Shown in pieces: positions 12,426 through 24,984 of a stretch of 64,000 nt of DNA. Origin of the DNA: Epiperipatus broadwayi (Eukaryota > Onychophora > Udeonychophora > Euonychophora > Peripatidae). The stretch's first letter is position 1. Each line of letters starts with the position of its first letter. Under the pieces are notes generated by a model. It saw nothing but the letters and a program-made list of their open reading frames with translations, had not been told where the DNA came from and ran no database searches. The position numbers and the translations under genes are program-made. The stretch covers positions 11,831,160 through 11,895,159 of the forward strand of contig JAQFVV010012398.1 of NCBI GenBank assembly GCA_028023455.1. The letters run 5' to 3'.

Positions 12426-13650
12426 TGAAAAATATAAATGAATAACAATTACTAACTCATTAAATTGGATATATTGGGAAAATTCTAAAAAATAGAATTG
12501 AATGTGAATATAGGAGTTTAGAAGCAAAGGAACAACAGATTTCAGATAACAATGTACCATAGACAATCTATTCTGCATAATCCAGATAATAAAAAAGAAA
12601 ATATCAAGAAATTAATAGATAAGTCTTTGTATGTAGACATTAAAAAGGCTTATTATAATACTCCTGTTAAAAATTTTGAGAAGTACTGGAATTAACAAAC
12701 ATAATGCAACTCATATTAAAGCAATTAAGAGATGATATAAAATAATATGTGCAAAATAAAAATAGCAATGTAAATTTAGATAATGTAAAGATATCAAAGA
12801 GACTCAATCAAGGTTGTTGCTTATTAACTATATTATTTAAATTATATCTAGACAAAACCTTTAAAATATTGAAAAGGAATTACAAACAAGTGGGAATTCT
12901 TGTACATAATAATACAATTCTAATCTATAAACTGTGTTGTGCTAATGATCAAATAGAATTAACTCAGGTTCAGAATAATTTGAATAATATGGCTAGAAAA
13001 TTAATAAAAGAATGTAGAAAAGGGGCCTGGAAATAAATATAATAACTAAAAATAATGTATTGGAAGCGTAGAACAGGTTATAATATTGGAAAATGGATAA
13101 CAGTTTGAAAATATGAAGAATATAAATATCTAGGCATGAAAAATCACATAAAGAGGAAAAGCAGGTGAAGTTGTAAGAGAAAGAAATGTACTGGATAGAA
13201 AAGCTACAGCATTAATAAATTGTGATATTGTAAGATTAGAATATATCAAAAGTCAATAAATGGTATGAATGTATGATAGAATAATGAAAATATTATATAT
13301 GCAGGTTTGGCAATTGAAGGAAAGAATGCTACAAAAATGGATTATTTGCAAATATCTGAAGTTAGTTTGAGAAAGAGATTGAATAATCAATAAAAGAATT
13401 CAATGATATTATAACAATTAGAATTGTATCTATATAAGCAGAAAATATCACAGAAAAGATTACCAAAACAAATATTAAATGGGATATCATTGAGAAAGAG
13501 AAAATGGAGTATCAAAAAGGAATTGGCAAGAAGTAGCTAGAGAAATTATTGCCAGAAGTTTGTGGGAAGATTTATGAATGGATAGAGATCTTAGCATATA
13601 GCATAATCAAGAAAATGAATAAATTGAAATATACAATTTGCAATTTAAGC
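12426..13650 (+). pseudogene. Decayed non-LTR reverse transcriptase (second LINE family)
   Basis: The plus strand, read through many stops, gives a continuous reverse-transcriptase tail. It includes VDIKKAYYNTP (about 12,636; the D-x-x-x-A-Y block holding the first catalytic Asp), LNQGCCLLTILFKLYLD (about 12,800; normally GxxQGxxLSPxLFxLYxD) and CANDQIELTQ (about 12,940; the YADD box with the first Asp changed to Asn). These are followed by NNMARKLIKEC and, near 13,350-13,560, NINKRI and ITKTNIKWDIIEKEK. The last blocks recall the C-terminal region of uncharacterised 'endonuclease-reverse transcriptase' proteins in invertebrates. The endonuclease is missing, so this is a 5'-truncated copy. 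Change of the YxDD aspartate and the stops make it non-functional. The clade was not determined. Confidence 0.7.
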
Positions 13651-16515
13651 AAGTGAATATTTTGCCATAATTTATATAGTCATGATAATTTAAAGCAATT
13701 AGGAAATATTATTTTTAAATACATTATTTGATTTAACAATTATTCTGTGGAAAATCTATGCTCGAATAAAACATTACTTAGTTCTATATAGAAATGATTT
13801 TATGCATGTGTGAAATAGAGTTTATATATATTGTTCCATAAGTATTGCTGAATTATATTAAAGACCAGATGCACCTGGCTTTGTAAAGGTTTGTGATTTT
13901 TTTAATTGGTTGCTTTAACATTTTTTTTTAAAGATTTAATGTAAATTAAACAAAACATATTACTATTATATAATTAAATTTCCAAATTTTAATAAAGCTA
14001 AATTAAAATTTACATTTTTAAATATATGTGTTATATTTGACAATGTTAAAGTGCAAATATATATATTTACTGGAGCACCCTCTGAATAAAAAAGTTTAAC
14101 ACCCCACCCCCATAGTGTTACAACTAATCATAATAGTTTTTTTAGCTTTATTAATAGTTACTGTTTATTAATGATTGAATACAAAAATACCTGTCATTTT
14201 TGTAACATTTTTTATTAAATATAATATTTGTTAATTTTTTTTAATTGGTGAAGTTTAATGTAAATATGTTTTTGTATTAAACATTGCTAAGTATATCGTT
14301 TATCTGAACTATATTAGGAGATTGACAGACCTGAAAGCTCAGAGCGCTTTAAAGCCGAATTACAAATTAGCATCTGTAGCTGTCGTGAAATAAACTATAT
14401 CTCTGAAGTTAAAAACATTAGTTCCATACTGTATAATTAATTTACCTATATCAACATGTAAATATTGTTATAGTCCTCGTTACTCTTTGGGCCAGGATAG
14501 TCATTAATCAATGGAATTTCCAAACCTTATACTGTATATATAGATTTGACTTACTTTATATTCCTAGCTAATTATGTATATGACACACTGCCTTAAGGCA
14601 TTAGTGTAATCTTTGATTCTATTTATATTTATTTATGTTTCTTTCATACTTACATTAATTACCTATCATAATTTTCTTATGTAGCTCTTGAGACTATGTT
14701 ATTGATATAATACAACTTTTGATTTTTCTATATACATGGTTTGCATACCACATTTATATGTATACATTGAAACTTTCTTATTGACATAATTTTATGCTAT
14801 CATTGATTTCTTTTGTATCTACTCTAAGGTGTAAATAAAGTTTTAATTTTGAAAGTAAAACAATTGTACTGATTTTTTCCCCAGCATTTTTTATTTAATG
14901 GTAGAATTACTTCCTTTGCACAAACATAGTGGTTGTGAATTTGATAGTGACAGCAGAGAAAATATGGATGTTATATATAAGATTATATCCTATTGCAATC
15001 ACTTTTTTACAGTCATTATTTAACATTTATCTGACCAATCCTGAGTAAAGTAGGGTCTTTATTCTGTGTTCAAGAATATGTAGGTACTCGTTTTCTGGTC
15101 ACTACTGGATAGCATGCTGGAGTGGGTATTAATTATTTAATTCAAAGTAAAATCTTAAGTCTATTTGAGGCATGAACAAAATTTCAAAATTTACTTGGTT
15201 TTAAATTCAGGTTGTGAGCAATACAGCTTTATTTTTGAAATTTTACTTAATAAATTTCAATTAAAATCTAAATTTGAATGATTTTTTTTGCATGATCTGA
15301 AACATTTTAGCAGAAAGTTTTAATAAATTTGTATGTTGACATATATACTATATACATCTATATGTAGGGGTATATATATATATATGATTTTTTAAAATTT
15401 AGAACTCTTCATTTACGATTAGATGTTTTTGGTTTTCTATATATAAAAATAGATATACAAAGAGGAAGTTTTTTTAGTTTTCTGACTTATACACACTTTT
15501 ATCCCATTTAGTGAGGGCAATTGGTTCTCCAAAACTCATCATTAAGCAAGAATATCATATAAAAAACAAATAATCATAATGGTTTCCTATGGGAAAAAAA
15601 TTTGGCTGGTTCCTTCAGCTAAAAATTACATTATAAGCTGTGATCAAAGAACTTTCCCTAATATATATAATAATTTAAAAAAAAAACTCTAATGTACATG
15701 TGCTCTTTGTATTATGCAAATATGCACTTAAAATATATATGTATGATAATGCAATTTAAATCTAGATATAAAAAAATCAGTTTAAAGTTGTTTCTTCCGG
15801 TTATCCATTCATCAATAATATTTCTTCAGCTTTCTAAGTCCCAATTGCTTATTCTCATATTCATTGTTGTCTTCTTAATCCTTTCGTGATCTTATTTTTT
15901 TTTTGAAGGAAAACATCCGATGTTGATGACTGAGGATCTCTGGAGAAAAATTTTGAAATGAATGGTTGAAATGCTTTTTGGATTTTCTTTTCATATGCAA
16001 TATCATGATTTTATGATTTTAGAATGTTTGGATGTACCTAAAATGGTGGTGATAATAAATGTGGATAAACTCATAGAAAACATGTCACAATTTCTTTCTC
16101 TTTCCAGTCTACATAAGATACCTATTTTACTTTCTAAGCCCAAAGATTTTCTTGATTTTTTTTCATGGTCATATTAGTTGCTACCCTGATTTTAGTTGGA
16201 AATGTCTGTAGCTATAAACTTTTAAACAGAATTGCTAGAAAAATAAATGTGTCTTTTAACTATCCAATGTATAGCAAAATGGATTACAAAGTGAAAGTAA
16301 ATTAGTGGTTAACAATTTTTTGTGTTCTTCTACACCTGTTTCTCATTGCTCTGGAAAAAAAATCCATACTGAAGTTTTTTTTTTTTAATTTGAACTACAA
16401 TATTATATTACTTACATGAAATTATTTAGAATTTAAAAAAAAAAATTAACAACTTATTTAATTGATCACAAAGATTTGTTATTTATTACTAATTAGCACA
16501 ATTAGCATACTGTAC
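13651..16515. other. AT-rich stretch, possible old LINE or gene 3' end near 14.3-14.86 kb
   Basis: No gene can be supported. Between about 14,300 and 14,860 the sequence is a little less AT-rich and ends in GTGTAAATAAAGTTTTAATTTT followed by an A-rich stretch, which looks like a polyadenylation region and resembles in layout (not sequence) the 3' end of the Tx1-like LINE. No coding remnant precedes it. The open frames at 15,692-15,889 and 15,962-16,177 show no recognised domain and are probably chance. Confidence 0.4.
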
Positions 16516-16518
16516 ATC

Positions 16519-17935
16519 AGGGGTGGCCAAACTTTTTGAAAGCATGTGCGCAATCAAAAATTTTAATAGGCATTGTGGACACAAAGGAGAAGAACCATAT
16601 CATCACAATATGTGATGACTTGATATAACATCATCTTTTTGTAATCTTTTTCTAGATTCAACTTACAAGAATATGTATTTACCGCTGGAAAGCTGGTTTG
16701 AATTTGATATTGAGCCCCTGGTTCAAATCCCGTAGAATAATTTTTTTAAATTTAAAAAACTAATTAAAAAATATTGTTTTAATAATTATTTACTCAATTA
16801 AGATTAAATTTTCCAACTTTTTTTTATAAAATCATAATTCGAAAATTTATTTTTTAAACACATTCTTAAAAAGCCTATTCATGTCATTTCTTTTATAAAT
16901 TTATTTATGTGTTTCATATTTTTTAAATCAAAATATCTATTTTTTTTTCTCGAATATTACCATTTTATTGTTATCTCATTTGTTCACATATCTTATTTAT
17001 TAAGTAAATGTCAATCAAATTCATTTCTGTGGTGTTTTTTTTTAGAGAGAATAATTGTTATTTTCTCTTACACCTACCCTATTGGATCTCTCTCCATCAT
17101 TTATTTTATTATTATAATATTTCTTGAGTTTTCCCTAAAATGTCTTTTCATATAAAAAAATGTCAATTAGTGGACACAATTTCAATATCTCATTTTATTA
17201 AAATTAATACCTTCGGTTCTTGAACTTATTACAGTCATGAATATAATTATTAAAAACAGATTTATTTATGTTTTGCATAATGTCTATTTCACTAAATCTC
17301 AATAATATAAATTTGTTGATAGTAAATAATTTTAAAAAAATTAAAATTTTATCTACTTACTTTTTAGCTAATATTTATTTAAAATAATATAATAATAGTT
17401 TATTTATAAAATTGTAATTTGAGTATATAAATGAATTATTAACTATTAATAAGTGCATTTTAATGAGAAGATTGAGGCCATATTTTTTTACACAACTTCT
17501 CAAAATACCTTTCAATATTATATTTTTTGTTACATTGCAATTGTATAAAGACATATATATGGCATGTCCCTTTATTTTCACAAAATAATATTCTTTTTTT
17601 CATTCTTCTTGGAAGTTATACAAACGAGACTGTTTACTTGGTCCTGTTTCAGACATGTTAGTAGGATTTTTTTTTTAATGTTATAAATAAATAATTTTTA
17701 TTAAAAAATACTTATCATAAATTCATGAAATATTAGAAACAATTTTAAGGCAATAAATAAATAAATACACTACTTCATTGTATAATAATATTAATATTTT
17801 TACACTTACATTATTATTTATATTTGTTTTGAAGAAGTGAGAAATGATATTTAAAATGTATTTTTTTTAGTAATCTTGTCACAGAAGCTTAGACAACCAA
17901 TCGTGGATGCATGTGCAGGGCCCTGCTATATATTA
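16519..17935. mobile_element. Possible hAT-type element, left end only convincing
   Basis: At 16,519 CAGGGGTGGCCAAACTTTTTG resembles the left end of many hAT elements (CAGGGGT..CCAAACTTTT). A partial counterpart may be GCAGGGCCCTG near 17,915-17,925, but the match is weak. The interior has no transposase remnant that I can recognise. Near 16,712-16,726 the sequence GGTTCAAATCCC matches the RNA polymerase III B-box consensus, with no A box in the right place. Treat the right boundary as unproven. Confidence 0.3.
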
Positions 17936-18748
17936 TGAAAACCTAATCGCTGTTAACATAAAAAAAAAAAATTGGATGTATTAAAAAAGAAAAAGTATCT
18001 AATGCATTCTGTATTTGCATATTGTAATCAAAATTTAAAGCTTTTTTTTTTTACAATATGTGCTATGCAGATCTAACTAAACAGCACTGTATATACAAAT
18101 ATACTAGTTGTCGTATTTTATTAAGTATGGTAACCATTTTCTTGTAAATGACTTAAAAAAAATTTATTTAGTACAGTACTTGTGGTGGCAGAAGTATCAA
18201 CTATTTAAATAAATATTAGAGATAAGAAGCTTTTTCAGTTAATTTGTATTGCATTTTTATTGTACAAATTTTTTTATTTACTACATAATGTATGAAATTT
18301 TGCTCATATTTTTTTTGTAACCGAAAATACATTAACAGCTTGATTTGATTGAATATTTAAGCCATTGTTTACAATATATATATAGTTTAAAATAATATAT
18401 ATATATAGTATATAACCAAAAATTATTTTTAGTTTTATGTTAAATAATTTTTTTTCTTTTTTCATTTCTATTTTTTACACAATTGCGATAACATTCTGTT
18501 ATTCTAAAACAAATTATGAGATATTTTTAAATTGAGCAAATATATTCTTTTTAATTTAAATTTAGTAATTTTTGTTTATGCAAAGTTCATTATTATGAAA
18601 ATTTTTTCCCCCTAAAATAACAATTGTGATAACTAAATTACTGTTAATAAAAATTTTAATCCATAAAGGCAAATAAATATAGTGTACAGTTTTTAAATCA
18701 ATGTACATATTTGAAAATTTAATACTGTATTAATATCTGGTTACATGA

Positions 18749-19988
18749 GGTGTGACAATTTTATTCCCGGAATGCACTTTTATAAAATATACATGTGGAA
18801 GTTACAGTAGTGGCCACTATCATCTTCAAATAATTCTCTTGTGTATCTATACACTGATTAAAATAGCGTACCCATTTCTGGAAGCACACTTATACAGTTG
18901 AGCAGATGTCTCATGTTCTGTTGGATATCAGTTATAGTAGGAAATGTTCATCTTTTAGAGCAGTTTTTAATTTTGGAAATAACCAAAAATCACAGGGAAC
19001 TAAGTCAGGTGAATAGGCAAGATGGTATAGTTGGGTAATTGATTTTTTGGGCCAATAAGTCTTTCACAATGAGTGTACTATGACTTTGTGTATTATTATC
19101 ATGATGGATGATCCACTTGTCAGACCACAATTCAAGGCTTTTTCTTTGAACAGAAACTTGTAATCTCTGAAGTGCTTTTAAATAACATTGTTAGTTCCTG
19201 TTCAATAAATTCTTGGACTATTTCCCTTGTTATCAAAGAAACACACCAACATGGTTTTAAACTGTGAGCATGATATATATGCCTTTTTAGAGCATGTTGA
19301 ATTCGGGAATTTCCATTGCATGCTCTTATGTTTTCTTTCTGGTCATACTGGAAGGACCAAATTTTATCATGTGTAATTAATCAGAAACAGATGCATATTT
19401 GAAGATAGATTAGTTGCAACATCAAACCTATGTTGTTTCCGTTCATCCGTCAAGATCTGAGATATAAATTTTGTAGAAATCTTTCTCCTGCCAAATACTT
19501 TATTTAAAATTAGCCTGTTTCCCAATTAATCTGCAATTCTTCAGCTATCAATCTCACACTTGTCTGTTGGACTGTTTTATAATTCTTCACATTGTTAATA
19601 TTAACATTAGTCATTGTTGTTTTAGGCTATCATTCATTACAGCTTTTTGCTCATTTTTGAACCTTTTATGCCACCCAAACACTTGATTTTTTCATAACTT
19701 CATTATATGCCACTTGCAACTGTTTGTTTCAATAGTACATTTGTCAATTTTTGCACAGAATTTGATATTAATACATTGTTCAAATCTTTGATAATTCATT
19801 TTTATACCAAAATATATGAACCAATATTTATTATCTTCTCAATAGCTAATTAGCTACTAGTTTTATCAGCTTAAATTTTGCACACATGTTAGCTTAAACA
19901 TGTTCAAACACGAATACTTTTATGATTTTGATCCATTTAGGTCAAAGGTGATATTATATCACCATTCCAGGAATTAAATTGTCATACC
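18749..19988 (-). mobile_element. Decayed mariner DNA transposon
   Basis: The two ends are imperfect inverted repeats of about 27 bp of the form AGGTRTGACAATTTWATTCC. The total length of about 1.24 kb is normal for mariner. On the minus strand the interior reads, across stops and frameshifts, as a mariner transposase. Near 19,800-19,660 is INIKFCAKIDK and FGWHKRF (the N-terminal helix-turn-helix region). Near 19,110 is WIIHHDNN with one catalytic Asp. In another frame YSPDLVPCDF (about 19,040-19,010) carries the last catalytic Asp of the D,D34D triad. The remaining C-terminal region continues to about 18,780. Relatives excise and paste at TA sites. Many stops show that this copy is long dead. 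Confidence 0.85.
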
Positions 19989-19999
19989 TTATACAGTAT

Positions 20000-20720
20000 T
20001 AAAATATGATTTCGATTATTTTTTATATTGAATGAAACACTTTTTTTTTGGTTTTGCAATCATTAATGATGAAATTTTTTTCTTTGGGTATGTCATTTAT
20101 GTAGTACTTACTGATTGACTTGCAAGAATACTGGATGAAAGTTAAATAAAATATTGTACTCTACATTTATTAATCGTATTTTAAGTTTATAATCAATATA
20201 TGGTATACAGCAATATTGTGCACCATGTTGTGTATTATGAATAAACTCATGTACTGTATAATTTCAATCACTATTTTGCTTTTGGTTGACAGTGTTAATA
20301 ACTATATTATGACATCATGTCTTTAAATGGTTCACCTAAAAAAAAAAATTTTGAAATTTTTTTAAGCTCATTATAATGAATAAATCAATTGTAAATCAAA
20401 ATAGTGAGTACAAATTAGTATTGATAGCTACTGTAAATTCTTGCATAAGGGTTAAGTGCTAACGAAGCAGACTATAGGTGTATTGCTTTTTAAAAATTAT
20501 AGACATTGGTAAACAAATATTTAAAAAATTAAGAAGGGAGATTACTCTGAGAGGAACTAATGAATGTTTGAGAAACATGTTATTTCAGAATACATACAGT
20601 AATTTTAAGGCTTGTGGTTTAATAATGAATATTTGTGTATTTTTATAAGAAAAAAAAGTCAATAAATAAATTAGAAATAAAGTACATCAGTGTTAAATTT
20701 TCTATATGTAATCAAAGGTT
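20000..20720. other. AT-rich stretch without recognisable features
   Basis: I see only AT-rich sequence with poly-A and poly-T runs between the mariner and the first LINE tail. No motif or coding remnant is supportable. Confidence 0.5.
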
Positions 20721-20721
20721 G

Positions 20722-20905
20722 ATATAAAGGCTATAGAGTTGACAAAGATTATGTTGTGGAAATGGGATGGAGCAGAAAATGGGGAAATTTAGAGTGGGGA
20801 ATGGAAAATAAAGTGGTTAATAGGTTTATCTGGGCAGAATTGCTGAGATATTCTTGACTTCATTTAAGGAGAAGCCACAGTACATCATATCATATATTAA
20901 TATAT
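20722..20905 (+). mobile_element. LINE 3'-end fragment, copy A
   Basis: This segment matches copy B (from about 21,190) almost base for base: both run from a codon stretch reading KAIELTKIMLWKWDGAE through a 3' UTR ending AAGGAGAAGCCACAGTACATC. The copy is cut off on its 5' side and ends in a CATAT/ATATATTA tail. It is a strongly 5'-truncated LINE insertion lying directly upstream of a longer copy of the same family. Confidence 0.75.
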
Positions 20906-20929
20906 GATAATAGTAAGGAAAGTAATTCA

Positions 20930-21360
20930 TTGTTTAAGGCTCGAACAGGATCTTTAGCAACAAGAGAATATACACGTAAATGGAAAAATATGGGTAATTT
21001 ATTTTGTAAATTATGTAAGGAAGGAATAGAAAATATTAGGCATTTGTTAATTGAATGTAAATGCTTGAAAACAGAAAGGTTACATGTAATGAAGTTATGG
21101 AAGAATAAATATGAAAAAAGTGATTACACAGAAAGTGAATTATTGGTTTTTATGCTGGGTTTGGGAAAAGGTAAGGAGGATTTAGATATAAAGGCCATAG
21201 AGTTGACAAAGATTATGTTGTGGAAATGGGATGGAGCAGAATATGGGAAAACTTAGAGTGGGGAATGGAAAATTAAGTCGCTAACAGGTTTATCTGGGCA
21301 TAATTGCTGAGATATTCTTGACTTCGTTTAAGGAGAAGCCACAGTACATCACATCACATG
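20930..21360 (+). pseudogene. LINE ORF2 C-terminal end with CCHC zinc finger, copy B
   Basis: An uninterrupted frame at 20,930-21,256 encodes about 108 residues. CKLCKEGIENIRHLLIEC (about 21,005-21,060) has the C-x2-C...H-x4-C spacing of the zf-RVT finger found at the end of many LINE ORF2 proteins, and it is followed by a Lys/Glu-rich tail ending WKWDGAEYGKT. There is no polymerase domain, so the copy is 5' truncated. The roughly 100-base 3' UTR is shared with copy A and ends in an ATCAC-type tail (CATCACATCACATG). This family differs from the Tx1-like LINE at 6.15-11.6 kb in its finger and its tail. Confidence 0.7.
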
Positions 21361-23396
21361 TTTAGCTCTCATTATATGCACATTTATATTGATAGGTTGG
21401 TTTTAGTAATCAGAAGGATGATGTCTTACAAAGAATTTTCATAAAGTATTTTTTTGTATTATGAAGAGATGTGTTTAATGTGTCAGACTTTTGTGAATGG
21501 ATATAGACATTCTTTATGAATGTTCAAGTTATATAGGAGCAACTAGATAAATGAAGAACAAACTTCTATGCTTCTCACTTTGAGATATTGCTAAAATAAT
21601 GAGATAAGTGTAACCGGATTGGTGGAGATTACATTAAGAAACAAATAGTCTATCAAATTTATATCTTATCCTGTATGCTTTATAACAATTTGGAGCTGGT
21701 TTATTGACATTCTTTCATGAAAAAGAAAACCATCTGTAAGCACGTATCATTTTACTATAATCATGCTTGTTTTACATACTTAATATCTGAGACTGAGAAG
21801 TATACTATCTTTTTCTTTTTTGGAGCATCACTGATTATTGCATTGATGCATTTTCTATATTTATGTTAACTGCATTAAGGCAATTTATATATATATATTA
21901 AAAATGTATAATCAAATTGCATTTATGCAATATCTAATATTTAAACTAAGATATGTTTTGAAATAAATAACATTTTTTCAGGAATTTGCAATTGCAATAA
22001 ATATCTAAAAGACCCCCCCCCCTTTTTTTTTTTTACTTACTTAATATATTAAAAAAAATATCTTAAGTGTAACAACTACTTACTTAACGGAAGTATATTA
22101 ATGCTTTAATTTATTGTTTAATTTTAAATGTATACTTTTCTATGATCCTAAGTTTTAAAAAAATTAAGTAATATATTTTGCCTTATATCATTTAGTAACA
22201 ATAATATGTCTCTTTATCATTGTAATACATTCGATATTGGGTAAAAGATATTAATTCATTGGCGATATTCCTGTCGAAGACTGTCTTTCTCTAACTTACT
22301 ATTACTGTGTGTATATATACGCAGTGATAAACATAAACAAATGCTAATATAAAATTGAAAGACACACTTTTGTATAGTGGTATTTGTGTAGATCACAACT
22401 GAAATATTAAAATAAAAATTTTTTGCGAATATTTTGACACTCTTAACAATATAATTCTGAGTCATATTGGTTCTTAGTCTGAAATTTGCCATATGTAAAT
22501 TACATTACCTTAAGTTCACCTTTTAAAAATGATTGTTTAAAATATATATATATATTTTTGTTTGTATTAGAAAAAAAATTTACAGTGTTAGTTTTGTATA
22601 CTCTGAATTTATTTTTTCTAAATATGTCACTTTTCATCTTTGATCATATAAATTTCAAGAATGTTAATGAAATTGATAACTAGCACAATTCATATTTATT
22701 GTACGTGTGTGTTAAGGAAGGTATTTCATCACTGTGAAATAATTATTGCAACAAATAAGTTAACTGTATGTGGAGCTGTTAATTTACAAATTTATTATAC
22801 GTAAATGAGATCTGACATCCTATTAATGTAACATTAAGGTATTAGAAAAGTTATTTTCAAGAATAGTCTAAAGTTTTAAAAGTACAATAGTAAGAACATA
22901 AGACTAATCAATGTTATTCATCTTGCTAGATGTGATTGTATAGAATCTACTATTATAAAATCACATCTCCATTATATTAGACATGTGAAATGAATAAGCA
23001 ATAAAACAATTTTTAAAAATGTATTTTAAGGTAAACTTGAGCATGGTTTTTGTGGGAGAGCTACACTTTATTTGTGTTAGAATAATTATTTCACAGCATA
23101 AAGTAATGCATTGTTGATTATTTTCTTGGGAAAGATTTGGAGAATAGAATATATTGGAGAACTTTTATTAGTCGGAATAGTGAATTATTTCAGAAAGAAA
23201 AATCTTCAGAAGGTAAAAGATAACATTAGAAAATATCAAATAAAGAAAATAATGAATTAAAATGTTCTATATATGAACATATTTGTGGTTCACAAAATTC
23301 ATTTTAAGTGTATCTTTTTATTTTATTTTTCTTGGAGTTGAGGTGGCCATACTCACTATGAATGACTGATAATGATGATAAAGAATGAAATGGTAG
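21361..23396. other. AT-rich stretch without recognisable features
   Basis: I support no gene here. It contains a C-run followed by a T-run at about 22,012-22,033. The small open frames at 22,256-22,492 and 22,486-22,683 have no recognisable domain. Confidence 0.5.
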
Positions 23397-23696
23397 CATT
23401 TGTTTCTCAACTGGTAATCTGCAGAAAAATGTTAGTGGTCTGTAAAAGTATTATACATTTTTATGATCATATGTATTACATATTTTTTATGATTTTTTAA
23501 ATACTGCCTAATTTTATTAAATTTATCTTCAATTCAGTTCTAAGATTTTATTTTATAAGATGTGATATGTTGGACTATTTCCATCATTTATGAGTGAATG
23601 TTGAATGTATAGAAAATTTTAAACTTTATTTAAACTTTTCAAATACAAACAATTTGTTAGTAATAACACACAAATAGACAATACAGGTTAGTAATT

Positions 23697-23741
23697 ACAC
23701 AACGTTTCGAGTAATATTATTCTCCACTCTTCTTCAGGTGT
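23697..23741 (-). ncRNA. Hammerhead ribozyme motif, type I minimal (left arm of 23.5 kb foldback)
   Basis: Read on the minus strand, helix I strand ACAC is followed by the core CTGAAGA (CUGANGA), then a helix II arm with GAGT pairing ACTC around a 12-base loop, then GAAA, then a two-base-pair helix III (AC/GT without a loop), the cleavage triplet GTT and the other helix I strand GTGT. All invariant core bases are present. Helix III is very short, as reported for hammerheads in Penelope-like elements. One unpaired A lies between the core and helix II. Predicted cleavage is after GTT. Activity is inferred, not shown. Confidence 0.6.
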
Positions 23742-23771
23742 TGCTGGCCTATATGCACAGTGACAATATTC

Positions 23772-23852
23772 ACTTAAAAGTTGAACTCGCACCTTTAGAT
23801 TCTTGTATATCTAATTTAAGGCAAACACTCTACCAACTGAGCTATTCTGTCA
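23772..23852 (-). other. tRNA-like segment with Pol III A and B boxes (left arm)
   Basis: Minus strand: TAGCTCAGTTGG (A box; perfect D-arm GCTC/GAGT-like pairing) and GCGAGTTCAACTT (B-box-like) lie about 43 bases apart. Between them GCCTT can pair with AAGGT as an enlarged anticodon arm. The acceptor stem is not formed, so it is not a tRNA gene. It may act as an internal RNA polymerase III promoter, as in SINEs. It lies about 30 bases upstream of the hammerhead motif. Confidence 0.6.
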
Positions 23853-24347
23853 AAGGCAACATATATTAGAAAATTGATATATTTATATATGAGGGTTGGT
23901 TCAAATCCTCCTGAGTCCTTCAAATTTTTTTTTTTTTTTAACAAGTCTAATTATTTTTATTTTTTCTAAGAGCAAGTGTAATTAGAGGCTTCCATACATC
24001 GTGTATTGCAACACTGAGTTGATTTATAGGATTATTTACCATTGTCATATGAGCAGCTTCCTTGAATTTTCTTCTATGCATTTTTTCCTCTTTATCCAAT
24101 ATTTTTGTAAGAGGAAAAAATGCATAGAAGAAAATTCAAGGAAGCTGCTCATATGACAATGGTAAATAATCCTATAAGTCAACCCAGTGTAGCAATACAC
24201 AATGTATAGAAGCCTCTAATTAATCTTGCTCTTAGAACAAATAAAAATAATTAGACTTGTTAAAATAAAAAAAAATTGAAGGACTCAGGAGGATTTGAAC
24301 CAACCCTCATATATAAATATATAAATTTTCTACTATATGTTGCTTTT

Positions 24348-24430
24348 GACAGAATAGCTCAGTTGGTAGAGCGTTTGCCTTAAATTAGATATACAAGAAT
24401 CTAAAGGTGCGAGTTCAACTTCTAAGCGAA
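24348..24430 (+). other. tRNA-like segment with Pol III A and B boxes (right arm)
   Basis: Plus-strand partner of the tRNA-like segment in the left arm. TAGCTCAGTTGG at 24,355-24,366 with D-arm GCTC/GAGC, and GCGAGTTCAACTT at 24,409-24,421. This arm keeps the perfect D-stem. The 3' acceptor half is not complementary to the 5' half, so it is tRNA-derived rather than a functional tRNA. Confidence 0.6.
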
Positions 24431-24457
24431 TATTGTCACTGTGCATATAGGCCAGCA

Positions 24458-24503
24458 ACACCTGAAAAAAGAGTGGAGAATAATACTATTCGAAACGTTG
24501 TGT
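24458..24503 (+). ncRNA. Hammerhead-like motif with damaged core (right arm)
   Basis: The partner of the motif in the left arm, but the core reads CTGAAAA in place of CTGAAGA, losing the invariant G. The 3' helix II strand is ACTATTC rather than TTACTC, which spoils pairing. GAAACGTTGTGT is unchanged. It is very unlikely to cleave. Confidence 0.55.
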
Positions 24504-24984
24504 AATTACTAACCTATATTGTCTATTTGTGTGTTATTACTAACAAGTTGTTTGTATTTCAAAAGTTTAAATAAAGTTTAAAATTTTCTATACATTCAAC
24601 ATTCACTCATAAATGATGGAAATAGTCCAAAACATCACATCTTATTTTATTTTGTTTGTTAAATGTTTTTATCCATAGAAAATAAATTAAAAAACAAAGC
24701 ACTACAAGAAATACAAAAACGTTTTTATTTCCTAATATCAGTCATTTCACTCATGGTAAAACACTGTTCCATTAGCAATTTTGTACATGTGCACTTCATG
24801 TTCTGAGGCAGACTATGGTATGTTAAAAAATAATCTAACAATTGTTGGTTGTATGTACTATGTAGTTTGCCATAGCGAGCTGATTGGAATTGCACTGACA
24901 TGCAGTGATAGGAATTACTGTATAATTGGTGTAAATTAAAATATATTAACTACTTGATATTTACTTATTTGATAAATTTTAGAA

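Larger units (their letters stand above)
23547..24653. repeat. 1.1 kb foldback: inverted dimer of a tRNA-like / hammerhead repeat
   Basis: The two arms of about 540 bp are reverse complements with roughly 95% identity by eye and meet at a loop of about 20 bases near 24,100-24,118. Read outward from the centre, each arm has the order: T/A-rich leader, tRNA-like segment with A and B boxes, hammerhead motif, then a roughly 110-base tail with an AATAAAGTTTAAA polyadenylation-like stretch. The 3' tails therefore face the outside. The unit looks like a short non-autonomous retroelement inserted head to head. No protein frame of note is present. Confidence 0.85.

Noticed and set aside
16690-16730. 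B-box-like GGTTCAAATCCC as part of a tRNA or SINE
   Set aside because: There is no A box at proper spacing and no acceptor or anticodon stem.
24348-24430. Possible functional tRNA gene
   Set aside because: A and B boxes and a D-stem are present but the acceptor stem is absent and the anticodon arm is far too long, so it is tRNA-derived only.
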